Source: Saccharopolyspora_C sp040643635
Lineage (GTDB): Bacteria > Actinomycetota > Actinomycetes > Mycobacteriales > Pseudonocardiaceae
Direction of reading: 5' to 3'
Assembly: GCF_040643635.1 (NCBI RefSeq)
Contig: NZ_JBEYUS010000023.1
Span: forward strand, 1 to 64,000
DNA: 64,000 nucleotides
The stretch's first letter is position 1. Each line of letters starts with the position of its first letter. The translations under genes and the position numbers were made by a program. Below the pieces are notes generated by a model that was not told where the DNA came from, searched no databases, and saw only the letters and a list, made by a program, of their open reading frames with translations. This document shows positions 6,351-15,244 of this stretch, piece by piece.

Positions 6351-9300
6351 ATGGGCGGGGAGCGGCATCGGCACGGGGTCCGGGCGGAGAACACCGTGCG
6401 GGGCAACGAGGGCATCGTGGTGCAGGCCGGGCAGATCTTCGGCGACGTGCACTTCTCCGACCCCACTCCCGCGCCGCGGCCGCTGGGTTCCACGCTGCCG
6501 CGCGCGGCCGGGCCGCTGACCGGGCGGGAAGCGGAGCTCGACGCGGTGCTCGGCGCGGCGAACCCGGTGCGGCTGCTGGTGGGCATGGGCGGCTGCGGCA
6601 AGAGCGCGCTCGCGATCGCGGCGGCGGACCGGCTGCGCGACGCCCATCCCGGCGGGGTCGTGTTCCTGGCCTGCCACGGCTACGCGGCGCACGGCGAGTT
6701 CGGGCTCCGGGAGGCCGCGGCGGAACTGCAAGCGCTGTTGCAGGTGCCGGGCGGGCCGACGGGCGGACCGGAGCTGGTCCGCCGCCGGTTCGCCGAGTTC
6801 GCCCGCGCGGAGCTGCCGCTGCTGCTGGTGCTGGACGACGTGGGGCCGCGGTGGGACGTGCGCGAGCTGCTGCCGACCGACGCGGTGCACGGGGTGCTGC
6901 TCACCTCGCGGGACCAGCTCGACGTGGACGCGGCGGTGGTCCGGTTGGCCGCGCTGCCCGCGGCGGCCTCGGTGGAACTGCTGCGGCGCGAGATCGTCCG
7001 GGGCGATCCCGCGGATCCGCGCGCGCGGCGGCGGGACGAGCTGCGGCAGGTCGCGGAGCGCTGCGGGCACCTGCCGCTGGCGCTGCGGGTCGTCGGCGAC
7101 GTGCTGCGGGGTGATCCGCGGCGGGAACCGCGGGTGGTCGCCGCCGACCTGGACTCGCCGCACCGGTTGTCGGTGCTGGAGAGGGTGCGCTCGGCGGTGG
7201 CGCTGTCGGTGGCGGCGCTGCGGCGGTCGCCGGAGCGGGTGGACCAGCGGGCGGCGGAGCTGTTCGACCGGCTCGGGATGCTGCCGCGGCTCACGTTCAC
7301 CGCGGACCGGGTGGCGCCGCTGCTGGACGAGCCCGATCCGCGGCTCGCGCGGCTGCTGCTGGACCGGCTGGGGTCCGCGCACCTGCTGGAGCCGCGCACG
7401 CACGGGGGCGCGTTCCACGACCTCACCGGCGAGTGCGCGGCCGAGTCCTTCACGGCGCTGCCCGCCGCGCGGCGCCGGTCGCTCGCGCTGCGGTTCGCCG
7501 AGCGCTGCGCCGAGATCGCCGACGCGGCGGTGGCGCCGCTGCTGCCGGGTGCGGACGCGAGCGCGGCGCGGATCGGCGCGGCGCTGCGGACGCTGCACGA
7601 CGAGCACGAGGCGCTGCTGGCGGGGCTGCGGGCCGCGGCCGGTGCGTGGTCGGCCGAGCCCGGCTCCCCGGAGGTGGGCGCGGCGGGCCCGGGCACGGCA
7701 GGCGCAGGCATGGGCGCGGCGGGCTCGGGAGCAGCGGAAACGGGCACCGAGGAGGTGCGGACGGCCCGGGCTGCGCTGCGCATCGCCGCCGCGCTCGTCG
7801 CCCGCTGCGAGCGGACCGGGCGCGCGGCCGAAGCGGTGCGGGTGGCGGTGCCGATGGTGCGCGCGGCCCAGGTCCTCGGTGACCGGGACGCGGAGCTGCG
7901 GGCACTGCTGGTGCTGTGCGAAGCGCACCTCGCGGCCGGTCGGCACGCCGCGGCGGCCCGGTCCCTCCGGGAAGCGGGCAAGCTGGCCCGCGCGCTCGAC
8001 GAGCTCCCGGTGCCGTTCCTCGCGACCTTCGCGCGGCTCGCGGCCGAAGCGGGCGAGCACGAGGCGGCGGTGGAGCAGTACCGGTGGTTGCTGGACCGGG
8101 CCCGCCGCGACGGGGACGTGCCCGGGCAGTGCGCGGCGCGGCGCGGGCTGGGGCGGGTCGCGCTGCTCGGCGGCGACCTCGACGAGGCGGCGCGCCGGTA
8201 CGGGTCGGCGCGCGAACTGGCGGCCGAGCACGGGTGCGCGGAGCAGGTCGAGCTCGCCGCGAACGAGCTGGGCGCGGTGCTGGCGCGGCGCGGCGACGTC
8301 GAGGGCGCCGCGCGGCAGCACCGGGCGGCGCTGGATTCGGCCCGGCAGCACGGGTTCCCGCACCGCGCCGCGACCGCGCTGCACCACCTGGCGGACCTGC
8401 ATGCCGCGAACGGCGATGCCGCGGCGGCCCGGCGGGACTACGAGCGGTGCGCGCGGCTGTACCGGGACGCGGGCGACCACCGGCGGGCCGAGCAACTGGC
8501 CGCGCGGCTGCGCGACGGGGCGGCGGAGCGGGCCGCCGCAGGGCCCGGGGCGGTGCCGGAAACGGGGTCGGCGCGGGAACCCGGACCTGCCCCCGCGCCC
8601 GAACCGGACCGGGCACCCGAGTCGGTTCCCGGACCCGAGCCGGCCCGGGGTTCCGAAACGGTCCCCGAACCCGAAGCGGCCCCCGAGCCCGAGCCGACCC
8701 GGGGTTCCGAATCGGTCCCGGGACGGGAGTCGACCCGGGGTTCCGAAACGGCCCCCGGACGCAAGCCGGCCCGGGCTCTCGAAACGACCCCGGAAACCGA
8801 GCCGACCCGGACTCCCGAAACGACCCCGGAAACCGAGCCGACCCAGGAACGCGAACTCGCTCGGGAACGCGGATCGGCTCAGGAACGCGGAGCCGAAGAC
8901 CGCGAATCAGCCCGAGAACGCGGGGCAGCCCGAGACCAGGAATCAGCCCGGGGACGCGAATCGGTCCGCGACCGCGAGGCAGCCCAGGAAGGCGGGGCAG
9001 CCCGAGACCGCGAATCGGACCGCGACCGCGAATCGGCCGAGTTCCCGGTGGCCTCCGCGCCGAGACCGCGGCTGCGCGCGGCCCTGAAGTTCCTGCCCGC
9101 CCCGGCGCTGGCGCTGCTGGTGCTGCTCGTCGTCCAGCCGGTGCTGGCCCGCTACGGGCACGGTTCGGCGGCGGGGTGGGCGTGCTGGTCGGTGGCGGTA
9201 CCGCTGCTGCTGCTCAACGCGGCGCGCGGCGTCCTCCGCGGCACCGCGGTTCCGCTACCGGCGTGGCTGCGGTGGGCGGACCTCGTGCTGCTCGCCGCCG

Positions 9301-9416
9301 TGCTCGGCTACGCCGCCGCGGTGCTGCGGGAGTTCACCACGCACCCGGCGCTGGTCCTCCCCGCGGTGCTCGCGCCGCCCCTGCTCGTCGCGCTCCGGAA
9401 GCTCCGCCGCAGGTGA
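6351..9416 (+). CDS. Large NTPase with TPR-like region, charged repeat tract and membrane C-terminus
   Basis: About 1021 residues. The N-terminus (NTVRGNEGIVVQAGQIFGDV) is typical of actinobacterial NB-ARC/STAND-like ATPases. Walker A is GMGGCGKSAL near residue 78 and Walker B is LLLVLDDVG near 165; LLTSRDQ and CGHLPLALRVVGDVL are NB-ARC sensor-like motifs. From about 480 to 725 there are TPR-like helix pairs. From about 725 to 900 the chain is nearly all Pro/Glu/Arg/Ser repeats, first ETTPETEPTR-like, then ARERGSAQERGA-like. Four hydrophobic helices end the protein. The architecture suggests a membrane-attached sensor or scaffold switch. GTG 6315 is an alternative start. The stop lies inside a hairpin repeat. 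Confidence 0.82.
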   Translation: MGGERHRHGVRAENTVRGNEGIVVQAGQIFGDVHFSDPTPAPRPLGSTLPRAAGPLTGREAELDAVLGAANPVRLLVGMGGCGKSALAIAAADRLRDAHPGGVVFLACHGYAAHGEFGLREAAAELQALLQVPGGPTGGPELVRRRFAEFARAELPLLLVLDDVGPRWDVRELLPTDAVHGVLLTSRDQLDVDAAVVRLAALPAAASVELLRREIVRGDPADPRARRRDELRQVAERCGHLPLALRVVGDVLRGDPRREPRVVAADLDSPHRLSVLERVRSAVALSVAALRRSPERVDQRAAELFDRLGMLPRLTFTADRVAPLLDEPDPRLARLLLDRLGSAHLLEPRTHGGAFHDLTGECAAESFTALPAARRRSLALRFAERCAEIADAAVAPLLPGADASAARIGAALRTLHDEHEALLAGLRAAAGAWSAEPGSPEVGAAGPGTAGAGMGAAGSGAAETGTEEVRTARAALRIAAALVARCERTGRAAEAVRVAVPMVRAAQVLGDRDAELRALLVLCEAHLAAGRHAAAARSLREAGKLARALDELPVPFLATFARLAAEAGEHEAAVEQYRWLLDRARRDGDVPGQCAARRGLGRVALLGGDLDEAARRYGSARELAAEHGCAEQVELAANELGAVLARRGDVEGAARQHRAALDSARQHGFPHRAATALHHLADLHAANGDAAAARRDYERCARLYRDAGDHRRAEQLAARLRDGAAERAAAGPGAVPETGSAREPGPAPAPEPDRAPESVPGPEPARGSETVPEPEAAPEPEPTRGSESVPGRESTRGSETAPGRKPARALETTPETEPTRTPETTPETEPTQERELARERGSAQERGAEDRESARERGAARDQESARGRESVRDREAAQEGGAARDRESDRDRESAEFPVASAPRPRLRAALKFLPAPALALLVLLVVQPVLARYGHGSAAGWACWSVAVPLLLLNAARGVLRGTAVPLPAWLRWADLVLLAAVLGYAAAVLREFTTHPALVLPAVLAPPLLVALRKLRRR
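8600..9035 (+). repeat. Degenerate in-frame tandem repeats within the NTPase/TPR gene
   Basis: Short units such as CCCGAGTCGGTTCCC, GGTTCCGAAACGG, GACCCCGGAAACCGAG and CGCGAATCGGCC recur in frame and encode alternating Pro/Glu and Arg/Glu tracts. The reading frame is kept, so copy number probably varies by slippage or recombination. Confidence 0.75.
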
Positions 9417-9454
9417 ACGGCCCACCTGCCCGCGGGCTGGTGGGCCGTTCACCT
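9411..9454. terminator. Bidirectional hairpin terminator of the GTGAACGGCCCACC family
   Basis: AGGTGAACGGCCCACC (9411-9426) and GGTGGGCCGTTCACCT (9439-9454) form a perfect 16-bp stem with a 12-nt loop between the convergent NTPase/TPR gene and proS. The TGA stop of the former (9414-9416) is part of the stem. Related hairpins occur at 46233-46369 and 49287-49335. Confidence 0.8.
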
Positions 9455-9462
9455 GGCGGGGG

Positions 9463-11211
9463 TCAGCTGCGGACGAGGGTGACGAGGTGCTCGACGGCCT
9501 TGTCCACGTCGATCTCCGCGCGCTCGCCGGTGGCGCGGTCCTTGACCTCGACGACGCCCTTCGCGAGCCCCTTGCCGACGACGAGGATCGTGGGCACGCC
9601 GACGAGTTCGGCGTCCGCGAACTTCACGCCCGGCGAGGAGGTGCGGTCGTCCAGCAGCACCCGCACCCCGGCCTGGTCGAGCTCCGCGGCCAGCCGCTCG
9701 CCGCCTTCGCGAACGGTCTCGTCCTTGCCCGCGATGACCACGTGCACGTCGGCGGGGGCGATCACGCGCGGCCACACCAGGCCGAGCTCGTCGTGGCTCT
9801 GCTCGGCGATGGCGGCGACGAGGCGGGACACGCCGATGCCGTATGAGCCCATCGTGATCCGCTTCGGCTTGCCGTCCTGGCCGAGCGCGTCCAGCCCGAA
9901 CGCGTCCGCGTACTTGCGGCCCAGCTGGAAGATGTGCCCGATCTCGATGCCGCGGGCCGCGACGAGGGTGCCGCCACCGTCGGGGGCGAGGTCGCCTTCG
10001 CGGACCTCGGCGGCCTCGATGGTGCCGTCCGGGGTGAAGTCGCGGCCGCACACCAGGTCCACCACGTGGTGGTCGGCCTGGTCGGCGCCGGTCACCCACG
10101 CGGTGCCGGGCACGATGCGCGGGTCGGCGAGGAAGCGGATCCCGTTGTCCTGCAACGCCTTCGGGCCGATGTAGCCCTTCACCAGGAACGGGTTCGCGGC
10201 GAAGTCGGCCTCGTCGAGCAGCGCGACCTCGGCGGGTTCCACGGCGGCTTCGAGGCGCTTGAAGTCGACCTCGCGGTCGCCGGGGACCGCGATGGCCAGC
10301 AGCTGCCACTTCTCGGCACCCGGTTCGCGGGTCTTGACCAGCACGTTCTTCAGGGTGTCGGCGGCGGTGAACTCGCGGCCGAGCCCGGCGCCGTTGAGGT
10401 GGTCGACGAGGGTCTCGATGGTCGGCGTGCCGGGCGTGTGGTGCACCTGCGCGGCGGGCTTGTCCTCGATGGACTCGGCCTCGGGAACCGGGGTGACGAC
10501 GGCCTCGACGTTCGCGGCGTAGCCGGATTCGGTGCTGCGCACGAAGGTGTCCTCGCCGGTGGGGCTCTCCGCGAGGAACTCCTCGGAGGCGGAGCCGCCC
10601 ATCGCGCCGGAGGTGGCGGCGACGATCACGTAGCGCAGGCCGAGCCGGTCGAAGATCCGGACGTAGGCGTCCCGGTGCAGCCGGTACGAGTTCTCCAGGC
10701 CCTCGTCGTCGAGGTCGAAGGAGTACGAGTCCTTCATGACGAACTCGCGCCCGCGCAGGATGCCCGCCCGGGGGCGCTCCTCGTCCCGGTACTTGGTCTG
10801 CACTTGGTACAGCATGACCGGGTAGTCCTTGTACGAGTTGTACTCGCCCTTGACGGTGAGGGTGAACAGCTCTTCGTGCGTCGGCCCCAGCAGGTAGTCG
10901 GCGCCCTTGCGGTCCTTGAGGCGGAACAGCAGCGGGCCGTACTCGGTCCACCGGTTCGACTGCTCGTAGGGCTCCCGCGGCAGCAGCGCGGGGAAGTGGA
11001 TCTCCTGCGCGCCGATGGCGTCCATCTCCTGGCGCACGACCTCTTCGACGCTGCGCAGCACCCGCAGGCCCAGCGGCAGCCACGAGTAGACGCCCGGGGC
11101 GGCGCGGCGCACGTACCCGGCGCGCACGAGCAGCTTGTGGCTCGGCACCTCGGCGTCGGCCGGATCCTCGCGAAGGGTTCGCAAGAACAACGTCGACATC
11201 CTCGTGATCAC
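9463..11211 (-). CDS. proS: Prolyl-tRNA synthetase (bacterial type)
   Basis: Charges tRNA-Pro with proline. The 582-residue length fits bacterial ProS with an editing insertion. Class II motif 1 (LPLGLRVLRSVEEVVRQEM), motif 2 (YRDEERPRAGILRGREFVMKD) and motif 3 (GIGVSRLVAAI) are present. The INS editing domain occupies about residues 225-390 (PAAQVHHTPGTPTI and following). The C-terminal anticodon-binding domain includes VHVVIAGKDE. GTG 11211 is supported by GAGGAG 8 nt upstream; an in-frame ATG lies at 11199. It stands alone, convergent with the NTPase/TPR gene. Housekeeping gene with no anomalies. Confidence 0.97.
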   Translation of the reverse strand: MITRMSTLFLRTLREDPADAEVPSHKLLVRAGYVRRAAPGVYSWLPLGLRVLRSVEEVVRQEMDAIGAQEIHFPALLPREPYEQSNRWTEYGPLLFRLKDRKGADYLLGPTHEELFTLTVKGEYNSYKDYPVMLYQVQTKYRDEERPRAGILRGREFVMKDSYSFDLDDEGLENSYRLHRDAYVRIFDRLGLRYVIVAATSGAMGGSASEEFLAESPTGEDTFVRSTESGYAANVEAVVTPVPEAESIEDKPAAQVHHTPGTPTIETLVDHLNGAGLGREFTAADTLKNVLVKTREPGAEKWQLLAIAVPGDREVDFKRLEAAVEPAEVALLDEADFAANPFLVKGYIGPKALQDNGIRFLADPRIVPGTAWVTGADQADHHVVDLVCGRDFTPDGTIEAAEVREGDLAPDGGGTLVAARGIEIGHIFQLGRKYADAFGLDALGQDGKPKRITMGSYGIGVSRLVAAIAEQSHDELGLVWPRVIAPADVHVVIAGKDETVREGGERLAAELDQAGVRVLLDDRTSSPGVKFADAELVGVPTILVVGKGLAKGVVEVKDRATGERAEIDVDKAVEHLVTLVRS

Positions 11212-11334
11212 GGCGGGGGCTCCTCGTGCTGGTCGGTGGGGTGCGGCGATCCGTCGAGGGTATCGGCAGCTACCGGGGGTGCTGCCAGCGGATTACCGGT
11301 GCGGTGCGGTGCTCGGCGCCGGGCGCGGGTTCAC

Positions 11335-11340
11335 TACGCT
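11335..11340 (+). promoter_or_regulatory. Putative leaderless promoter -10 (TACGCT) of yaaA
   Basis: TACGCT is followed by 8 nt and then the GTG at 11349; no ribosome site is visible. The start codon is therefore probably at or near the transcript 5' end. Confidence 0.35.
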
Positions 11341-11348
11341 GGCCGACC

Positions 11349-12092
11349 GTGCTGGTGCTGCTGCCCCCTTCCGAGACCAAGGCCGCCGGCGGCGACGGGC
11401 CGCCGCTGGAGCTGGACGCGCTCGCTCATCCGGAGCTGACACCGACGCGGCGGAAGCTGGCGGAGGCGCTGCGCTCGCTGGCGGCGGACGTGCCCGCGAG
11501 CCTGTCGGCACTGGGCATCTCCGCGCGGCAGACCGGCGAGGTGGAGCGCAACGCGGCGCTGTTCGACTCGCCGACGGCGCCGGGCCTGGAGCGCTACACG
11601 GGAGTGCTGTTCGACGCGCTGGACGTGCGGTCGCTGGCCGCGCCGGAGCGGTCCCGGGCGGACGCCCGGCTGGCGGTGGCGTCGGCGCTGTTCGGGCTGG
11701 TGCGCGGCTCGGACCGGATTCCCGCGTACCGGTTGTCGGGCGGGAGCGCGCTGCCCGGGCTCGGCGGGCTGCGCACGGTGTGGCGGCCGGTGCTGGAACC
11801 GGTGCTGCAGGGCTCGGACGAGTTCGTGGTGGACCTGCGCTCGGGCGCCTACGCGGAGCTGGCGCGAGTGCCGGGCGCGGTGTCGGTGCGGGTGCTGTCG
11901 GAATCGGCGGACGGGAAGCGCAAGGTCGTCAGCCACCACAACAAGTCCCACAAGGGACGGCTGGCGCGGGTGCTGGCGGCCGCCGCGGACGAACCGGCCG
12001 ATGTGGACGGCGTGCTGCGGCTGGCCCGCGGCGCCGGGATGCGGGTGGAGCAGGAGTCCGAGCGGGCGCTGTGCGTGGTCGTCCCCGCCTGA
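11349..12092 (+). CDS. yaaA: Peroxide stress protein YaaA (DUF328)
   Basis: YaaA-family proteins lower intracellular free iron and limit oxidative DNA damage. This one has 247 residues, near the usual 250. The family signatures are LLPPSETKA at the N-terminus, ALFDSPTAPGLERYTGVLFDAL, LFGLVRGSDRIPAYRLSGGSALPGLGG-like text in the middle, and SHHNKSHKGRL with its conserved His/Lys cluster in the C-terminal third. GTG 11349 gives the canonical VLVLLPPSETK beginning. It is divergent from proS and precedes the helicase leader region. Confidence 0.92.
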   Translation: MLVLLPPSETKAAGGDGPPLELDALAHPELTPTRRKLAEALRSLAADVPASLSALGISARQTGEVERNAALFDSPTAPGLERYTGVLFDALDVRSLAAPERSRADARLAVASALFGLVRGSDRIPAYRLSGGSALPGLGGLRTVWRPVLEPVLQGSDEFVVDLRSGAYAELARVPGAVSVRVLSESADGKRKVVSHHNKSHKGRLARVLAAAADEPADVDGVLRLARGAGMRVEQESERALCVVVPA

Positions 12093-12406
12093 TCACCCGT
12101 CCGCCGACCACCGGAGCGCTCACCGAGCGCTGCCGCACCGGCACGCCCCGCAACGCTAGTTGATCTTGAAAAGGCGCCCCGCTCGGCCGGTTCCATGACC
12201 ACATCGGGTAGACTGCGACCGCACTGGACAACCGCTCGCACGGGACGATCCCGGCGGGTGAAGCAGGACCTCGCAACCGATCGGTCCTCCCCGGTTCCGG
12301 TGCTCCGCCATCCACCAGCGGCGCCGTCGTTGCGCCGGGCTCGTCCTTGTGATCAGCGCACGACCGCGCTACCTCCCCGAGACGTGCCAGTTCCCGGAGG
12401 TTCGCA
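12093..12406 (+). promoter_or_regulatory. Promoter and long leader of the DEAD-box helicase gene
   Basis: This 314-bp stretch has no supportable gene. TAGACT at 12209-12214 is a plausible -10 without a clear -35, and would give an untranslated leader of about 185 nt. The leader ends in CGGAGG, an ideal ribosome site 7 nt before GTG 12407. Long leaders ahead of DEAD-box helicases often carry autoregulation or cold control; no conserved structure was recognised here. Confidence 0.35.
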
Positions 12407-13960
12407 GTGCGTCCTGACTCGTCCCCCGCCGCCCGCTCCCGGCGGCCCCGCCGTCGCGGCTCCAAGCCCGCCGCGGCACCCGCTCCGAGCCTGTTCGACC
12501 AGGTCGGCGTGACCGCGGTCGACCCGGCGCCGTTCGACTCGCTGGGCCTGCCGCAGAAGCTGGTGGCCGCCCTCGCCGAGGCCGGGCTGGAAGAGGCGTT
12601 CCCGATCCAGGCGGCCACCATCCCGGACGCGCTCAGCGGCCGCGACGTGCTCGGCCGCGGCCAGACCGGGTCCGGCAAGACCCTCGCGTTCGGCCTGCCG
12701 CTGCTGGCGCTGCAGCGCGGCAGCGCCCGCCCGCTGCACCCGCGCGGCCTGGTGCTGGTGCCCACCCGCGAACTCGCGACGCAGGTCACCACCGCGCTCA
12801 AGCCGCTGGCGAAGTCGCTGGGCCTGTACGTGCGCGAGGTCGTCGGCGGCATGCCGTTCAACCGCCAGGCCGACACGCTGCGCCGCGGCGTCGACGTGCT
12901 CGTCGCCACCCCCGGCCGGTTGTCCGACCACGTGCGGCAGGGCACCTGCGTGCTGTCCGAGGTGGAGCGCACCGCGCTGGACGAGGCCGACCAGATGGCC
13001 GACATGGGCTTCCTCCCGCAGGTCCGCGAGATCCTCGACCTGATCCCGGCCGACGGCCAGCGGCTGCTGTTCTCCGCGACGCTCGACGGGGACGTGGACA
13101 AGCTGGTGCGCGAGTACATGAGCGACCCGGTGGTGCACTCGCTGGCGCCGCCCGCGGCCAGCGTGGACAGCATGGACCACCACCAGTTCCTGGTGTCCGC
13201 GGAGGAGAAGCTCTCGGTGCTCTCTCGCATCGCCGCCCGCGACGGCCGCACCATCATGTTCGTGCGGACCAAGCACCACGCCGACCGGCTGACGAAGAAG
13301 CTGCGCGCCTCCGGGGTGCGCGCGGGCGCGCTGCACGGCGGCAAGGCGCAGAACGCGCGGACCCGCATCCTCGACGAGTTCCGCGCGGGCACCACCGAAA
13401 CGCTGGTCGCCACCAACGTCGCGGCCCGCGGCATCCACGTCGACGACGTGAGCCTCGTCGTGCACGTGGAACCGCCTGCGGACCCGAAGGACTACCTGCA
13501 CCGCGCGGGCCGCACCGCCCGGGCGGGCGCCACCGGCACCGTGGTGACGATCGTGACCGACGACCAGAAGCGCGCCTTCCAGCAGATGGCCTCGAAGGCC
13601 GGGGTGAACGCGACGACCACGAAGATCTCCCCGCAGGACGCGGAACTGGTGCGGCTGACCGGCGCCCGCGAACCCAGCGGTGTCGCGGTCGTCGAACCGC
13701 GCAAGGACACCCCGCGCAGCGGCGGCCCGAAGGGCGGCGGCCGCAGGCAGGGCGGGCCGCGCCCGCCGCGTGGTGACGGCCAGGGCCGCGGCCGCGAGGG
13801 CCAGGGACGTCCGGCCCGCGAGGACCGCCCGGCCCGCGGCGACCAGCGCGGCCGCCCGTCGTTCGACGAGCAGCGCGGCGGCGACCGGAGCAGGCGCGGC
13901 GGCCCGAACGGCCGCGGCGGGCAGCGCCCGCAGCGCTCCCGGCAGTCCTGGGCGGGCTGA
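12407..13960 (+). CDS. DEAD-box ATP-dependent RNA helicase
   Basis: Unwinds RNA duplexes using ATP. The 517-residue protein has all core motifs in order: Q motif region (FPIQAATIPDAL), I (GQTGSGKT), Ia (PTRELA), Ib (TPGRL), II (DEAD at about residue 188), III (SAT), IV (MFVRTKHHA), V (TNVAARGIHVD) and VI (HRAGRTAR). After residue about 425 comes a basic, Gly/Arg-rich tail (GGGRRQGGPRPPRGDG, GRPAREDRPARG) that should bind RNA nonspecifically, as in RhlE/DeaD-type helicases of actinobacteria. It starts at GTG with a strong GGAGG. A PPOX-fold gene follows after 2 bp and is surely co-transcribed. Confidence 0.95.
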   Translation: MRPDSSPAARSRRPRRRGSKPAAAPAPSLFDQVGVTAVDPAPFDSLGLPQKLVAALAEAGLEEAFPIQAATIPDALSGRDVLGRGQTGSGKTLAFGLPLLALQRGSARPLHPRGLVLVPTRELATQVTTALKPLAKSLGLYVREVVGGMPFNRQADTLRRGVDVLVATPGRLSDHVRQGTCVLSEVERTALDEADQMADMGFLPQVREILDLIPADGQRLLFSATLDGDVDKLVREYMSDPVVHSLAPPAASVDSMDHHQFLVSAEEKLSVLSRIAARDGRTIMFVRTKHHADRLTKKLRASGVRAGALHGGKAQNARTRILDEFRAGTTETLVATNVAARGIHVDDVSLVVHVEPPADPKDYLHRAGRTARAGATGTVVTIVTDDQKRAFQQMASKAGVNATTTKISPQDAELVRLTGAREPSGVAVVEPRKDTPRSGGPKGGGRRQGGPRPPRGDGQGRGREGQGRPAREDRPARGDQRGRPSFDEQRGGDRSRRGGPNGRGGQRPQRSRQSWAG

Positions 13961-13962
13961 TC

Positions 13963-14379
13963 GTGGCGTCCTCGCGCACCGTCGACCTCGCCACCGCGAG
14001 CGCTGACTTCCGTTCGTTCTGGGAAGAACCGCACGTGGCCACGTTGACGACGGTGCGCCCGGACGGCACGCCGCACGTGGTGCCGGTGAACTCCACGCTG
14101 GACCTCGCGGCGGGCACCGCCCGGGTGCTGTGCTCGGCCGGTTCGCACAAGGCGCGCCGCGTCCGGGCCGCCGGGGCCGCCGGTGCCCGGGTGGCGCTGT
14201 GCCAGGTGGACGGTCGTCGCTGGGCGACCGTGGAGGGTGTCGCGGTGGTCCGGGACGACCCCGAGTTCCGCGCCGACGCCGAAGCCCGCGCCGAGGCCCG
14301 CTACGGCCGCCCGCCCCGCCCCAACCCGAACCGGGTCGTCCTCGACATCACCGTCACGAGGGCGCTCAGCAACCTCTGA
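13963..14379 (+). CDS. PPOX-class F420/flavin-dependent oxidoreductase
   Basis: A 138-residue split-barrel protein of the pyridoxamine-5'-phosphate-oxidase-like superfamily: ATLTTVRPDGTPHVVPV at residues 25-42, the typical beta-hairpin with the substrate/flavin loop, then RVALCQVDGRRWATVEGVAVV. In actinobacteria many such proteins use F420 rather than FMN (established for the family, not shown here); the substrate is unknown. Its GTG start sits 2 bp after the helicase stop without its own ribosome site, so it relies on translational coupling. Confidence 0.85.
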   Translation: MASSRTVDLATASADFRSFWEEPHVATLTTVRPDGTPHVVPVNSTLDLAAGTARVLCSAGSHKARRVRAAGAAGARVALCQVDGRRWATVEGVAVVRDDPEFRADAEARAEARYGRPPRPNPNRVVLDITVTRALSNL

Positions 14380-14472
14380 CGCGGCGTCCCGATCGCACCA
14401 CCGGTCTTCGCGGCCGCACGTCTTCTTCCTTCCGGCGGCGTCCACGCCGCGGCCCGGCCACCCGCGGTTCCG

Positions 14473-14538
14473 CAGCTGGATTCCCGCGAACGTCGTCGCC
14501 GCCGACCGAGCACGGCTCCCGCGGCGAGAACACCGCTG
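14473..14538 (+). repeat. Decayed dispersed repeat, remnant G
   Basis: CAGCTGGATTCCCGC (14473-14487) resembles the left arm of copy A and GCGAGAACACCGCTG (14524-14538) resembles the right arm of copy E. The interior has shrunk to 36 nt and the inner hairpin is lost. It lies immediately upstream of intact copy B. The 14380-14805 gap holds only these two elements. Confidence 0.45.
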
Positions 14539-14579
14539 ACCGCCCGTCGCTGAACCTGCCCGGCGGGCCGGTTTCCCGT

Positions 14580-14733
14580 CAGCGGCGAAGCCGCTGAGCC
14601 GACGACCACCTGAGCAACTCGCACCGCAGCGGGTTCCCAGCGGTTTCCTCGCGAGGACGGCGTTGTCGCCTGTGGCGGAGCCACCGGTGAAAACGATCCC
14701 GCAGCGAGGAAACCGCTGAGGTTCCGCCACCTG
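14580..14733 (+). repeat. Dispersed structured repeat, copy B
   Basis: It opens with the hairpin CAGCGGCGAAGCCGCTG. The arms CAGCGGTTTCCTCGC (14638-14652) and GCGAGGAAACCGCTG (14704-14718) are perfectly complementary, with the standard 51-nt spacing. The inner GTGGC-GGA-GCCAC stem is intact, and GGTTCCGCCACC closes the element. It lies between the convergent PPOX and MerR genes. Confidence 0.9.
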
Positions 14734-14805
14734 ACCACTACGCGGCAGGAGCAGCGAGAACAGGCAGTGCGGTTCCGCCCCCGAGCGAGGCGAGCGGGCG
14801 AACGA

Positions 14806-15207
14806 TCAACCGGTTCGAGCGACGTGGGTGTGGCAGGCCGCGAGGAGGTCGCGGAAGCGGCTGAGGCGGGCGATCTCCGCGTCCAGCGCGGTGAGGCGGT
14901 CGCCCGCGACGCGGGTCGCGTCACGCAGCAGCTGTTCCTGACCGGGCAGGTCCAGCGGAATTCCGCGCTCCGGCAGCGAATCCCCCTCGATCAGGTGCAG
15001 GTGGTCCGCCATCGTGGCCACGTCCTCGACGGTGAGGCCGAGCGCGAGCAGCTGCCGGATGATCCGCACCCGCGCCACGTCCCGCTCCCGGTAGGTGCGC
15101 TGCCCGGTGGCGGTGCGCTCGGGCGGGTCGAGCAGGCCGCGCTGCTCGTAGAACCGGAGGGTGCGCGGGGTGGTGCCCGCCGCTGCCGCCGCGTCGCCGA
15201 TCCGCAT
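14806..15207 (-). CDS. MerR-family transcriptional regulator
   Basis: A 133-residue regulator with an N-terminal winged helix (MRIGDAAAAAGTTPRTLRFY, then EQRGLLDPPERTATGQRTYRER) and a C-terminal coiled coil that would dimerise. A single His and Cys near the end (AACHTHV) are not the metal-binding pattern of CueR or ZntR, so a redox or organic ligand is more likely. It lies 37 bp downstream of the MDR reductase gene on the same strand and probably regulates that unit. Confidence 0.88.
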   Translation of the reverse strand: MRIGDAAAAAGTTPRTLRFYEQRGLLDPPERTATGQRTYRERDVARVRIIRQLLALGLTVEDVATMADHLHLIEGDSLPERGIPLDLPGQEQLLRDATRVAGDRLTALDAEIARLSRFRDLLAACHTHVARTG

Positions 15208-15244
15208 CCGCGCTCCTCGTGCTCGTCGTACCGCGCCGTCCGGC

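Noticed and set aside
5559..8495. A 978-residue minus-strand open frame over the HAD and NTPase genes
   Set aside because: Composition is Arg/Pro/His-rich without motifs, while the plus-strand genes have clear domains.
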